NCBI RefSeq assembly: GCF_010500995.1
Contig: NZ_QVMK01000025.1
Coordinates: 1-41,527 of the forward strand
Reading direction: 5' to 3'
Length of the DNA stretch: 41,527 bases
Source: Bacteroides sp. 224
GTDB taxonomy: Bacteria > Bacteroidota > Bacteroidia > Bacteroidales > Bacteroidaceae
Part shown: one piece after another, positions 27,725 through 36,669 of the stretch
How the letters are laid out: the number at the start of each line of letters is the position of its first letter
How positions within the stretch are numbered: the first letter of the stretch is position 1
Program-made: the position numbers and the translations under genes
Notes under the pieces: model-generated
Told to the model about the DNA's origin: nothing
Seen by the model: the letters and a program-made list of their open reading frames with translations, nothing else
Databases searched by the model: none

Positions 27725-27764
27725 AATCGGGCTGACTTGGAAATCCAAATCAGCCCGATTTTAT
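27725..27764. terminator. two-way terminator between dnaJ and the peptide transporter
   Basis: AATCGGGCTGA (27725-27735) pairs with TCAGCCCGATT (27750-27760). The loop region itself holds TTGGA/TCCAA, so a 16-bp stem forms with one mismatch. T-rich tracts on both sides suit termination of dnaJ (plus) and of the convergent transporter gene (minus). Confidence 0.85.
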
Positions 27765-27786
27765 TTTATATCTGCTTGATTCTAAT

Positions 27787-29361
27787 TTACTTGGCTACTC
27801 TTTCTAACCATTTTACCATGGCAATCATAGTAAACATTGATATAAGACATGCAACAACAAATATACACCAAGTCATCCAGATTGGAATACTTTGATAGAA
27901 AATTGCTCCAATAAACAACAATTGGTTACCTACAGCTGTGGCACCTAACCAACAACCTTGCATAATACCTTGATATTGAGGAGGAGCAACCTTGGATACA
28001 AAAGAAATACCCAAAGGACTGATAAATAGCTCGGCTATAGTCAGTATTATATAAGTTCCTATCAGCAAGAATGGAGTTACACGCATTTCCTGTGGTAAAA
28101 CCCTAATGGTATTAACAATTGTATCACCCGAATCCGTCTTGACTTTCTCAAACAAAGAAGACCACAAAGGAAGGTCAGCAATATAAGACCCATAAGCCAT
28201 AACACAATACGCTAATGCTGCAATTCCCATCCCTATTGCAATTTTTCTAGGTGTAGATGGTTCTTTACCGCGCGCACGCAACCAGCCAAACAATCCCATA
28301 ACAAGCGGAGTCAATAACACTACACACAAAGGATTGATAGATTGAAATACCTCTGCACCCTCTATAGTCGTAAAATTAAGATCCACCTTTACGGCCGAAA
28401 GGTCTGTATATTCTTTAGCAAAGGAAGTTAATGTAAGTCCATTTTGATGGAAAGAGAACCAGAAAAAGATTACAACACCAAATACTGCAAATAAAGCATA
28501 CATACGTTGCTTGATCTCTTTAATATCCATTTCAGTAACAGGAGTTGCAGAAGCATTTGTCTGTGCAACTTTACCTTTCTCGTCTGCTGGGAAATTCTTC
28601 TTATTAAGTAAAAAGACAACTAAGGAAATAGCCATTGCAACAATTGCACAAGCAAAAGCATAATGAAATCCAGTTGTAAATACATCTAAATATTCATTAG
28701 CAAAAGCAGTTAAGTCTGTACGACCAAATTGGTCTGCAAATAATCGTAATTGTTCTGTTGTTTCAGCATTAAGAGTGCCAGCTAATTGACCGTGACACAA
28801 AGAAGGCATATCGGCATTGTATACAAAACCATTTGTCTTGAGCCACCAGTTTCTAATAAGAACAGCAAGCAATGGAGCGAAAATAGCTCCAACATTAATA
28901 AACATATAAAAGAGAGAGAATCCGGAATCTCTCATTTTAGAGTATTTTTCATCGTCGTACATCTTACCTACTAAAGCTTGCAAATTGCCTTTAAATAATC
29001 CGTTACCAAAAGCAATCACAAATAAACCAACACAAGTTAAAGTAAGATATAAAGCAAATTCTTTTACTGGAGTAGGAGAAGGAATTGCAATTAATCCATA
29101 ACCAACAGCCATTAAAATAAGCCCTGTAAGGATTGTCCCTCTAAAGTTCTTAGTCTTATCTGCAATAAGTCCACCGACTAAAGCCAACAAATATATAAGA
29201 GCATAAAACACTGAATAAATAAGTCCGGCTCGTGTTCCGTCAAAACCAAATTTTGCTTGCAGGAAAAGCACTAATATAGCCATCATAATGTAGAAGCCAA
29301 AGCGTTCTCCCATATTAGAGAGAGCTGCTCCAAGTAATCCTTTAGGATGATTCTTAAACAT
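27787..29361 (-). CDS. POT/PTR2-family peptide transporter (MFS), 524 aa
   Basis: A proton-coupled oligopeptide symporter of the inner membrane is the family expectation. The first helix has SNMGERFGFYIMM, in which the usual first Glu of ExxER is Asn. Loop 2-3 has GLIADKTKNFRGTI, and FYMFINVGAIFAPLLA is the POT helix-5 block. A long insertion (about residues 175-215, containing TNGFVYNADMPSLCHG) and extra C-terminal helices make it longer than the MFS core. It differs from the other POT-like gene at 8615 and is not a tandem copy. Promoter element at 29415-29422. Confidence 0.88.
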   Translation of the reverse strand: MFKNHPKGLLGAALSNMGERFGFYIMMAILVLFLQAKFGFDGTRAGLIYSVFYALIYLLALVGGLIADKTKNFRGTILTGLILMAVGYGLIAIPSPTPVKEFALYLTLTCVGLFVIAFGNGLFKGNLQALVGKMYDDEKYSKMRDSGFSLFYMFINVGAIFAPLLAVLIRNWWLKTNGFVYNADMPSLCHGQLAGTLNAETTEQLRLFADQFGRTDLTAFANEYLDVFTTGFHYAFACAIVAMAISLVVFLLNKKNFPADEKGKVAQTNASATPVTEMDIKEIKQRMYALFAVFGVVIFFWFSFHQNGLTLTSFAKEYTDLSAVKVDLNFTTIEGAEVFQSINPLCVVLLTPLVMGLFGWLRARGKEPSTPRKIAIGMGIAALAYCVMAYGSYIADLPLWSSLFEKVKTDSGDTIVNTIRVLPQEMRVTPFLLIGTYIILTIAELFISPLGISFVSKVAPPQYQGIMQGCWLGATAVGNQLLFIGAIFYQSIPIWMTWCIFVVACLISMFTMIAMVKWLERVAK

Positions 29362-29414
29362 AGAAGTAATAGTTTAAAGTAGTATAATTAATAAATTTCA
29401 AAATTATAATAGTG

Positions 29415-29422
29415 CAAATATA
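29415..29422 (-). promoter_or_regulatory. -7 element for the peptide transporter
   Basis: TATATTTG on the minus strand, 54 bp upstream of the ATG. Confidence 0.55.
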
Positions 29423-29467
29423 ATCACAAGAAATAAATAAATGGCATAAAGAGTGAATAAATATCAA

Positions 29468-29503
29468 AGAAAAACCTCCTATACCATAGATAGAGGAGGT
29501 TTT
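29468..29503 (-). terminator. intrinsic terminator of uvrA-ybaK
   Basis: On the minus strand AAAACCTCCT pairs with AGGAGGTTTT around a loop of about 13 nt and continues into TTCTTT. It lies 11 bp after the ybaK stop. Confidence 0.8.
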
Positions 29504-29513
29504 ATCTTTCATT

Positions 29514-29990
29514 TTAACACAAAGTAGCGACATGTATCGCTACCAAATTTATTAAATCACTTGGGTTTATCTTAATCTGAAGCCCTCGTTGCCCGGCACT
29601 GATATATATAAAGTCATATAAAAGGCAGGTTTCATGAATATAAGTTGGGAAAGGCTTTTTCATCCCTATGGGAGAACATGCTCCACGTATATATCCGGTT
29701 ATTGAGAGAAGTTCTTTCATCGGAATCATTTCACAATTCTTATTTCCGGATACTTTAGCAGCCAGCTTTAAACCAAGTTCTTTATCACCCGGAATAACGC
29801 AAACGAAATAGCCAATTTTATCGCCATGCAAAACAAGAGTCTTAAAGACTTGCTCCACATCTTCTCCCAAAGTCTCGGCAACATGGATAGCACTTAAATC
29901 ACTTTCATCTACTGTATAAGGAATCAGTTCATAAGCGATTTTTGCTTTATCCAATAACCGAGCAGCATTTGTTTTCTGTATCTTAGCCAT
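29514..29990 (-). CDS. ybaK: Cys-tRNA(Pro)/Cys-tRNA deacylase YbaK/EbsC, 158 aa
   Basis: This is a small YbaK/ProX-fold trans-editing protein that hydrolyses Cys-tRNA(Pro) formed by prolyl-tRNA synthetase. Typical blocks are NAARLLDKAKIAYELIPY at the N-terminus, VFKTLVLHG, CVIPGDKELGLKLAAK with the likely functional Lys, and GYIRGACSPIGMKKPFPTYI. Length is normal. It starts 6 bp after the uvrA stop on the same strand, so it is presumably cotranscribed with uvrA, a pairing without an obvious functional link. Confidence 0.92.
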   Translation of the reverse strand: MAKIQKTNAARLLDKAKIAYELIPYTVDESDLSAIHVAETLGEDVEQVFKTLVLHGDKIGYFVCVIPGDKELGLKLAAKVSGNKNCEMIPMKELLSITGYIRGACSPIGMKKPFPTYIHETCLLYDFIYISAGQRGLQIKINPSDLINLVAIHVATLC

Positions 29991-29996
29991 GAGATA

Positions 29997-32822
29997 TTAT
30001 GGTTTTAATTCATCGCGTAAGAATTTAGGAGTGTACCCTTTCTTACTTTTAGCAACCTCTTCCGGAGTACCGAAACTAAGGAGCTTTCCTCCGCCCTTTC
30101 CTCCTTCTGGTCCCATATCAATAATGTAATCAGCCATTTTAATAACATCCAGATTGTGTTCAATAACAATTACAGTATTTCCTCTATTCACGAGTTTATC
30201 TAACACTCCAAGTAAAATGCGTATATCCTCAAAATGAAGTCCGGTTGTAGGTTCATCAAGAATATAGAGCGTCTTTCCGGTATCTCGTTTAGAAAGTTCG
30301 GTAGCTAATTTCACACGTTGACTTTCGCCACCGGATAAGGTTGTAGAAGATTGCCCCAGTTTAATATACCCCAAACCAACTTCTTGTAAAACCTTGATTT
30401 TATTTAAGATTTGAGGCACATTTTCAAAGAACTCAACCGCCCGATTGATAGTCATATCCAATACATCGGCTATAGATTTTCCTTTGAAACGAACTTCCAG
30501 CGTTTCACGGTTATAACGTTTGCCATGACAAATTTCACAAGGCACATATACATCCGGCAGGAAATTCATTTCAATGGTTTTATAACCATTTCCGGAACAA
30601 GCTTCACAACGTCCGCCAGACACATTAAAAGAGAATCGTCCGGGTTTATATCCGCGTATTTTGGCTTCGGGAAGTTCTACGAATAAGTTACGAATATCGG
30701 TAAACACACCGGTATATGTGGCAGGATTAGACCTTGGTGTACGCCCTAAAGGAGATTGATCCACATCCACCACCTTATCTATATACTCTAAGCCCTCTAT
30801 TGATTTATATTCTAAAGGATCTTGCAAAGAACGATAGAACTTTTGAGATAGAATAGGATGAAGTGTTTCATTGATTAACGTCGACTTACCACTTCCGGAA
30901 ACTCCGGTTACACAAATCAATTTGCCTAAAGGAAATTCTACATCCACATTTTTCAGGTTATTGCCTTTAGCACCACGTAGCCATAAAGAATGCCCATTAC
31001 CTTCCCGACGTTTTTCCGGTATCTCTATTTTCTTTTTCCCGTTTAAATATTGAGAAGTAAGTGTATCCGTCTTCAGCATCTCCTGAGGAGTACCGGAAAA
31101 TACCACCTCCCCTCCCAGCCTACCGGCTTTGGGGCCCATATCAATCACATAATCGGCGGCAAACATCATGTCTTTATCATGCTCAACTACAATTACGGAG
31201 TTACCAATATCTCTTAATTCTTTCAGAGAGTTAATCAAACGTAAATTGTCTCTTTGATGAAGTCCGATACTTGGCTCATCCAGAATATAAAGTACATTCA
31301 CTAATTGCGAACCTATCTGAGTAGCTAATCGAATACGCTGGCTTTCTCCCCCCGACAGACTTACTGAACTACGATTTAGAGATAGATAATCCAACCCCAC
31401 ATCCAAAAGAAATTTAAGTCTGGTTTGTATTTCCTTAAGTATTTCAGTGGCAATCTTTTTTTGTTTGGAGGATAGATATTGATCAACATGCTGTAACCAT
31501 TCATACAGTTCGCAAACATCCATCGTTGCCAATTCATAAATATTCTTATCATGAATGCGATAAGCTAAAGCTTCTTTATTAAGTCGGGCTCCATTACATT
31601 CCGGACAAACAGTAGTGCGTGCAAATTGGTCTGCCCACTTTTGAGCTGTGGCAGATGCATCTTTCTCTTGCTGCATTTTAATGTACTTCACTACTCCTTC
31701 ATACGTCACAAAATAATCTGAAGAGGTTCCTATTAAAGTTCCTTTGAGCTTGATTCGATCGTCGGAGCCATAAAGTATCTCTTCCAGAATATCATCCGTC
31801 AAATTCTTAATGGGTGTTTTTAAAGTTACTTCATGTTTCTCCAACAAGGCAGCGATCTGCCAAAAGATCATTGAGTTCTTATATTTACCCAATGGAGCAA
31901 TACCTCCTTCATGCACAGATAATTTCCGATCCGGAATCACCTTATCTATATCAATCTGATTAACTATTCCAAGCCCCTTACACTTAGGACAAGCACCTTG
32001 TGGAGAGTTAAAAGAAAAATTATGGGGAGCCGGTTCTTTATAGGAAAGTCCGGTAAGAGGAGACATTAAACGTTTACTGTAATGTCGGATTTCCATTGTT
32101 TGTGCATCCAGAATCATAATTAATCCATCTCCCTGACGCATGGCAGTGGCAACACTTTGCTTCAAGCGCTTATCATCTTTATCGCTTACCACCATCTTAT
32201 CTATCACAACTTCGATATCATGATTCTTGTAGCGATCTAACTTCATGCCATGAGTAATCTCTTTAACTTCTCCATCTACCCGCACATGGAGATAGCCTTT
32301 TTTGCGTACATTCTCGAACAACTCTTTATAATGTCCTTTACGAGTACGTACCAAAGGAGCCAGCATAAATATTTTCTTCCCATTATAATCTTTAAGAATC
32401 AGGTCTAAGATTTGTTCCTCGGTATATTTAACCATCTTCTCACCTGACAGATAAGAATATGCATCTCCTGCTCTGGCAAATAACAAACGGAGATAGTCAT
32501 AAATCTCTGTTGTTGTGCCTACTGTAGAACGAGGATTGCGATTGGTTGTTTTTTGTTCAATAGATATAACCGGGCTAAGACCTGTAATCTTATCAACATC
32601 AGGTCGCTCCAAATTCCCTAAAAAATTACGTGCATAAGCAGAAAAAGTCTCAATATACCGACGTTGCCCTTCTGCAAAAATTGTATCGAAAGCTAAAGAA
32701 GATTTTCCACTGCCACTTAATCCGGTTATAACAGTTAAACTGTTGCGGGGCATTTCGGCATCAATATCTTTTAAATTATGTACACGAGCACCATATACAT
32801 TTATATATTCTGTTTCCTGCAT
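29997..32822 (-). CDS. uvrA: excinuclease ABC subunit A, 941 aa
   Basis: UvrA is the damage-recognition ATPase of nucleotide excision repair. Both ABC modules are intact (GLSGSGKSSLAFDTI and GVSGSGKSTLINETL; LSGGESQRIRLA and LSGGESQRVKLA; YILDEPSIGLH and YILDEPTTGLH). The zinc-binding CxxC pairs CPKCKGLG, CPECNGAR and CEACSGNG...CEICHGKR are present. I place the start at the ATG at 32822 (MQETEYINVYG). An in-frame TTG at 32843 would lie inside the -7 element TAATTTTG (32841-32848), so the longer form is unlikely. Confidence 0.96.
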   Translation of the reverse strand: MQETEYINVYGARVHNLKDIDAEMPRNSLTVITGLSGSGKSSLAFDTIFAEGQRRYIETFSAYARNFLGNLERPDVDKITGLSPVISIEQKTTNRNPRSTVGTTTEIYDYLRLLFARAGDAYSYLSGEKMVKYTEEQILDLILKDYNGKKIFMLAPLVRTRKGHYKELFENVRKKGYLHVRVDGEVKEITHGMKLDRYKNHDIEVVIDKMVVSDKDDKRLKQSVATAMRQGDGLIMILDAQTMEIRHYSKRLMSPLTGLSYKEPAPHNFSFNSPQGACPKCKGLGIVNQIDIDKVIPDRKLSVHEGGIAPLGKYKNSMIFWQIAALLEKHEVTLKTPIKNLTDDILEEILYGSDDRIKLKGTLIGTSSDYFVTYEGVVKYIKMQQEKDASATAQKWADQFARTTVCPECNGARLNKEALAYRIHDKNIYELATMDVCELYEWLQHVDQYLSSKQKKIATEILKEIQTRLKFLLDVGLDYLSLNRSSVSLSGGESQRIRLATQIGSQLVNVLYILDEPSIGLHQRDNLRLINSLKELRDIGNSVIVVEHDKDMMFAADYVIDMGPKAGRLGGEVVFSGTPQEMLKTDTLTSQYLNGKKKIEIPEKRREGNGHSLWLRGAKGNNLKNVDVEFPLGKLICVTGVSGSGKSTLINETLHPILSQKFYRSLQDPLEYKSIEGLEYIDKVVDVDQSPLGRTPRSNPATYTGVFTDIRNLFVELPEAKIRGYKPGRFSFNVSGGRCEACSGNGYKTIEMNFLPDVYVPCEICHGKRYNRETLEVRFKGKSIADVLDMTINRAVEFFENVPQILNKIKVLQEVGLGYIKLGQSSTTLSGGESQRVKLATELSKRDTGKTLYILDEPTTGLHFEDIRILLGVLDKLVNRGNTVIVIEHNLDVIKMADYIIDMGPEGGKGGGKLLSFGTPEEVAKSKKGYTPKFLRDELKP

Positions 32823-32840
32823 GTTCTGAAAATTAGTCTG

Positions 32841-32848
32841 CAAAATTA
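32841..32848 (-). promoter_or_regulatory. -7 element for uvrA
   Basis: TAATTTTG on the minus strand ends 18 bp before the ATG at 32822, leaving a leader of only about 10-12 nt. It decides the start codon choice. Confidence 0.6.
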
Positions 32849-33048
32849 ATATTTCCTGTTCAAATAAACTTTTAAGAGCCTGCTTAAATTTCGTATGTTC
32901 TTTTATTTTGTGCTATTTTTAGATTGTTTGCTTTCTTTTAAAGTGAGAATAGCAGACTATTAAACCCGAAAAAAGAGAAAAATAGGTTCTTTAGAGTATT
33001 GAATTAATAGTTTTTTATTGAAACGATGATTAAAAACAAAAAAAAATA

Positions 33049-33056
33049 TATCTTTG
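33049..33056 (+). promoter_or_regulatory. -7 element for the first LysM gene
   Basis: TATCTTTG matches TAnnTTTG, 54 bp before the ATG. Confidence 0.6.
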
Positions 33057-33110
33057 CATTATTAGATATTTACAACACAATTTACTAATAAAATATTTAA
33101 TATAGAAGCG

Positions 33111-34733
33111 ATGAAACTTATTACCTTTTTGCTATTTCTGTGCCTTGTTTTTTCTCCAGGTGTCAAGCCTTTGGCGCAAGGATCTTCAAATTATGTTCTC
33201 CACACTATCAAACAAGGAGAAAGTTTATACTCCATTTCAAACATGTACGATGTAGGAAAAGAGGAGATTGTTCGTATGAATCCCGGATGTGAAAAGAAAA
33301 TATATGCGGGAAACACATTAAAAATCCCACAAGATTATGTTCAGGCACCGTCGTCTGTTAACAATGATGTTTTCCATACTGTTCAGGAAGGGGAAACTTT
33401 TTATAGACTGTCGGTTATGTATCAGGTTAGCTTAAAAGAGATTATGGAAGCCAACCCTGAAATAAGTGCGGAAAGTCTTAAAGTGGGTGATGTAGTTCGT
33501 ATACCCTCATCAAAAATGCTTTTGCAGGAAACAACGGCTATATCAAGAGCCGCCACTACCACTACTACCACTACTACTAAAAAAACTGAAACTTATAATT
33601 TGCCTGTATCGACCAGAGCCATTCTTAATGAAATAGACCGGGAGATAGATCAGGAAATACAGAAAAGTTTAATCCTTAAAGTAGCGGTTATATTGCCTTC
33701 GCCAACAAAAAAAGTTACTGAATCGGTGCGTAGAAACCGCTTTTATGAAGGTTTTCAAGCTGCTATAGACAGTCTTAAAAGACAAAACATAACAGTAGAA
33801 CTATCTGTATATAATGTAGGAAACGATGCCAGCTCAATTAATACTATTTTAGCTAAAAGCGAGTTGAGACAAGCTAATATTATATATGCTCCTTTAAACG
33901 AGATGTATATTAAACCATTGATTACTTTTTCTAATGATCAAAAAATCCCATTAGTAATACCTTATGCTACAGAAGATATTGATTTATCATGGAATCCCAA
34001 CACCTATCTGGTGAAAGCTCCTCCTCATTATCTTTACCAAGGAGTATATAATTGCTTTCTTCGTAAATTCCCCAACCCCAATGTTATATTGTTAGACGGA
34101 TTGAGCACCGATAAGGACAAAGCCTCTTTCATCAGCGGATTAAAAAACGAATTAATAAACAATGGAGCACCTGTACAAACAATAAACTCAATCCTTACTA
34201 CTGATATTTTAAAATCGACATTGCGACTCGATAAAGAAAATGTTTTTGTTCTGACAAGCGGAAGTAATGCTGCATTAACCAAATCAATTGCACATCTTAA
34301 AAAGGTTATTAAAGATAATCCCGATTTTAGAATTAGTGTATTCGGCTATCCTGAATGGCAAAATTATACCGGAAACAACATGATAGAAAATCTGTTTGAG
34401 ATTAATGCATATATTTATTCTTCTCACTATAACAAATCTCTTAATCTGACACAAAATCCGGCTACTGCTTTCCTTAAATGGTATCAAAGAAGACTTTTAT
34501 CCATATACCCATCAGATAAAACAATGGGATTTGAAACCAGCTATTTCTTTTTAAAAGGACTATTTGACTATGGAACCGAGTTGAATAATAATATTCAGAA
34601 TATAGATACCGAATTAATTAAAAACGGATTCAAATTTGAACAGATAAATAATGGAGGCGGATACGTTAACAGAGATATTTTCTTTATAAACTACGCAAAA
34701 GACCTCATGCTAAATAAAGTGGTATTTAAATAA
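33111..34733 (+). CDS. secreted protein: two LysM repeats plus periplasmic-binding-like domain, 540 aa
   Basis: A signal peptide (MKLITFLLFLCLVFSPGVKPLAQ) precedes two LysM repeats, at residues about 31-75 (HTIKQGESLYSISNMY...LKIPQ) and 84-128 (HTVQEGETFYRLSVMY...VRIPS). LysM binds peptidoglycan glycan strands. Next comes a run of eight Thr followed by Lys-Lys, apparently a flexible linker. From about residue 190 the sequence resembles a type-I periplasmic-binding fold (LKVAVILPSP, FYEGFQAAIDSLKRQ, NIIYAPLNEMYIKPL, NVFVLTSGSNAALTKS). No enzyme motif is visible. It is a paralogue of the next gene. A role as a peptidoglycan-anchored sensor or scaffold, perhaps analogous to LpoA, is speculation. 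Confidence 0.85.
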   Translation: MKLITFLLFLCLVFSPGVKPLAQGSSNYVLHTIKQGESLYSISNMYDVGKEEIVRMNPGCEKKIYAGNTLKIPQDYVQAPSSVNNDVFHTVQEGETFYRLSVMYQVSLKEIMEANPEISAESLKVGDVVRIPSSKMLLQETTAISRAATTTTTTTTKKTETYNLPVSTRAILNEIDREIDQEIQKSLILKVAVILPSPTKKVTESVRRNRFYEGFQAAIDSLKRQNITVELSVYNVGNDASSINTILAKSELRQANIIYAPLNEMYIKPLITFSNDQKIPLVIPYATEDIDLSWNPNTYLVKAPPHYLYQGVYNCFLRKFPNPNVILLDGLSTDKDKASFISGLKNELINNGAPVQTINSILTTDILKSTLRLDKENVFVLTSGSNAALTKSIAHLKKVIKDNPDFRISVFGYPEWQNYTGNNMIENLFEINAYIYSSHYNKSLNLTQNPATAFLKWYQRRLLSIYPSDKTMGFETSYFFLKGLFDYGTELNNNIQNIDTELIKNGFKFEQINNGGGYVNRDIFFINYAKDLMLNKVVFK

Positions 34734-34755
34734 TCCTAACTATAAAATGCTATAC

Positions 34756-34785
34756 AAAAGAGAGAATTTTATTCTCTCTTTTTTT
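34756..34785 (+). terminator. intrinsic terminator between the two LysM genes
   Basis: AAGAGAGAAT (34758-34767) and ATTCTCTCTT (34771-34780) form a perfect 10-bp stem with a 3-nt loop, then a T tract. The two paralogues are therefore separate transcription units. Confidence 0.88.
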
Positions 34786-34847
34786 ATTATTCTTGAATAA
34801 AACATAAACTGCCATTCAATTATTACCTAAATATTTGGTATTATTTG

Positions 34848-34855
34848 TACCTTTG
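34848..34855 (+). promoter_or_regulatory. -7 element for the second LysM gene and barrel
   Basis: TACCTTTG matches TAnnTTTG, 41 bp upstream of the ATG at 34897. Confidence 0.6.
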
Positions 34856-34896
34856 CCCTCATTAGTATCTAATTTTTAAATACATATATTCTAAGT

Positions 34897-36660
34897 ATGG
34901 AATCTATTAAGCGTGTATTGCTTCTATTTCTTATATGCTATTCTTCCATAGCAACACTTACAGCACAAGAAAACAATTCTTTTTTCCTTCATACCATAGA
35001 AAAGGGACAAAATCTATATTCCATATCCAGCATGTATGGAATTAACAAGGCTGATATCATTCGTTTAAATCCCGGATGTGAAGAAAAAATATACGCAGGA
35101 AAAACTTTAAAAATACCTCAACAGGTAAGTAACAAAGAACAGACAGAGATTTTTCATACCATCCAACCCGGCGAAACCTTATACAAATTGACAACTATGT
35201 ATAAAGTGTCTGCTAAAGCCATTACAGACGAGAACCCGGGATTAAGTGCTGAAAACTTCAAAATAGGGCAAGTAATTCGTATACCGGAGAAAGGGGCTGT
35301 TGCTATTGAAGTTCTTCCGGAAGTCATTCCACAAATTCAGCCGGAAGTAAAACCTAAATGCAAGGAAATGCATAAGGTGAAAAGAAAAGAAACAATCTTT
35401 AGTGTTAGCCGCGAATATGGAATCACAGAACAAGAGCTAAAGGACGCTAATCCGGAACTTAACAAGGGCATGAAAAAAGGTCAGCTACTATGCATTCCCT
35501 ATCCTCAAAACAAAGAAGAAAAGCAACAGCAGGTGATAACTCCCCCTACAGATAAAGAGTTGTTTAAGAACACAAAAGAAGCTGCAGAAAAGATACAGAC
35601 AATCAAAGCTGCTGTTATACTTCCTTTCTTATCCGGTAGCAAGAGTGATGCAAGTAAAATGGTAGAATATTATGAAGGGTTTTTATTGGCAGTAGACAGT
35701 TTAAAGCGCCAAAAAGTCTCCATGGATATCTATACATATAATTCCGGAGATGAAAACAGTTCCATCGCTCCGATTCTTGCCAAAGAAGAACTCAAGAATA
35801 TGGATGTCATATTCGGCCCGCTTCATCAACAGCATATAAAACCATTGGCAGAATTTGCAGATGCTAATAATATTCGCTTGGTAATTCCATTTAGTTCTAA
35901 AGACAATGAAGTATTTCAGAATCCTAATATCTTCCAAATTAACACTCCTCAATCTTATTTGTATTCCGAAGTATATGATCATTTCACCAAACAATTTCCA
36001 AATTCAAATGTCATTATCTTAGGCGGATTGGCGGAAGAAAAAGACAAAGTTGAATTTATTGCAGGACTCGAAACTGAACTAAAGAAGAAAAACATCCTGG
36101 TACAAACTGTTAATGGAAATATTTCTTCTGCTACTTTAAAAAGTTTTCTTCAAACAGATAAGGTGAATATTTTCATACCTACTTCCGGTAGTGATTTAGC
36201 ACTGATTAAACTTATACCTCAGCTCAAATTATTAATCAGAGAAAATCCGGGACATAAGATACACTTATTCGGATATCCGGAATGGCAAGTATATACTAAA
36301 GACCATCTGGAAAGCTTCTTTGAGTTAGATACTTATTTCTACTCATCATTTTATACAAATAACTTGCTTCCATCTGCAATCAATTTCATTAATAACTACC
36401 ATAAATGGTATACTAAAGAAATGATGAATATATACCCCAAATATGGAATGTTAGGATTTGATACCGGTTATTATTTCCTAAGCGGTTTAGCCAAGTATGG
36501 AACCGGCTTTGAAGAGAATCTATTAAAAACAGATATTGTTCCCATACAAACAGGCTTCAAATTTGAACGTGTTAATAATTGGGGAGGATTTATTAATAAA
36601 AAAGTATTCTTCGTTCACTTCACCAAAGATTTTGAACCTATTAAATTAGACTTTGAATAA
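34897..36660 (+). CDS. secreted protein: three LysM repeats plus periplasmic-binding-like domain, 587 aa
   Basis: After a signal peptide (MESIKRVLLLFLICYSSIATLTAQ) come three LysM repeats, at residues about 32-76, 87-131 and 159-203; the third (HKVKRKETIFSVSREYG) is the most divergent. A lysine/glutamine-rich linker leads to a type-I periplasmic-binding-like domain from about residue 230 (IKAAVILPFLSGSKSD, EYYEGFLLAVDSLKRQ, DVIFGPLHQQHIKPLAEFA, IFIPTSGSDLALIKL). The domain order and many motifs match the preceding gene, including the C-terminal GFKFE(R/Q).NN.GG(F/Y).N(K/R).(V/I)FF block, so the pair arose by duplication. The PorT-like gene starts 9 bp downstream, suggesting cotranscription. 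Confidence 0.85.
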   Translation: MESIKRVLLLFLICYSSIATLTAQENNSFFLHTIEKGQNLYSISSMYGINKADIIRLNPGCEEKIYAGKTLKIPQQVSNKEQTEIFHTIQPGETLYKLTTMYKVSAKAITDENPGLSAENFKIGQVIRIPEKGAVAIEVLPEVIPQIQPEVKPKCKEMHKVKRKETIFSVSREYGITEQELKDANPELNKGMKKGQLLCIPYPQNKEEKQQQVITPPTDKELFKNTKEAAEKIQTIKAAVILPFLSGSKSDASKMVEYYEGFLLAVDSLKRQKVSMDIYTYNSGDENSSIAPILAKEELKNMDVIFGPLHQQHIKPLAEFADANNIRLVIPFSSKDNEVFQNPNIFQINTPQSYLYSEVYDHFTKQFPNSNVIILGGLAEEKDKVEFIAGLETELKKKNILVQTVNGNISSATLKSFLQTDKVNIFIPTSGSDLALIKLIPQLKLLIRENPGHKIHLFGYPEWQVYTKDHLESFFELDTYFYSSFYTNNLLPSAINFINNYHKWYTKEMMNIYPKYGMLGFDTGYYFLSGLAKYGTGFEENLLKTDIVPIQTGFKFERVNNWGGFINKKVFFVHFTKDFEPIKLDFE

Positions 36661-36669
36661 TAGAAATTA

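Noticed and set aside
32823..32843. Seven-codon longer UvrA from a TTG start
   Set aside because: The TTG lies inside the -7 promoter element TAATTTTG, and the ATG at 32822 gives the normal UvrA N-terminus.
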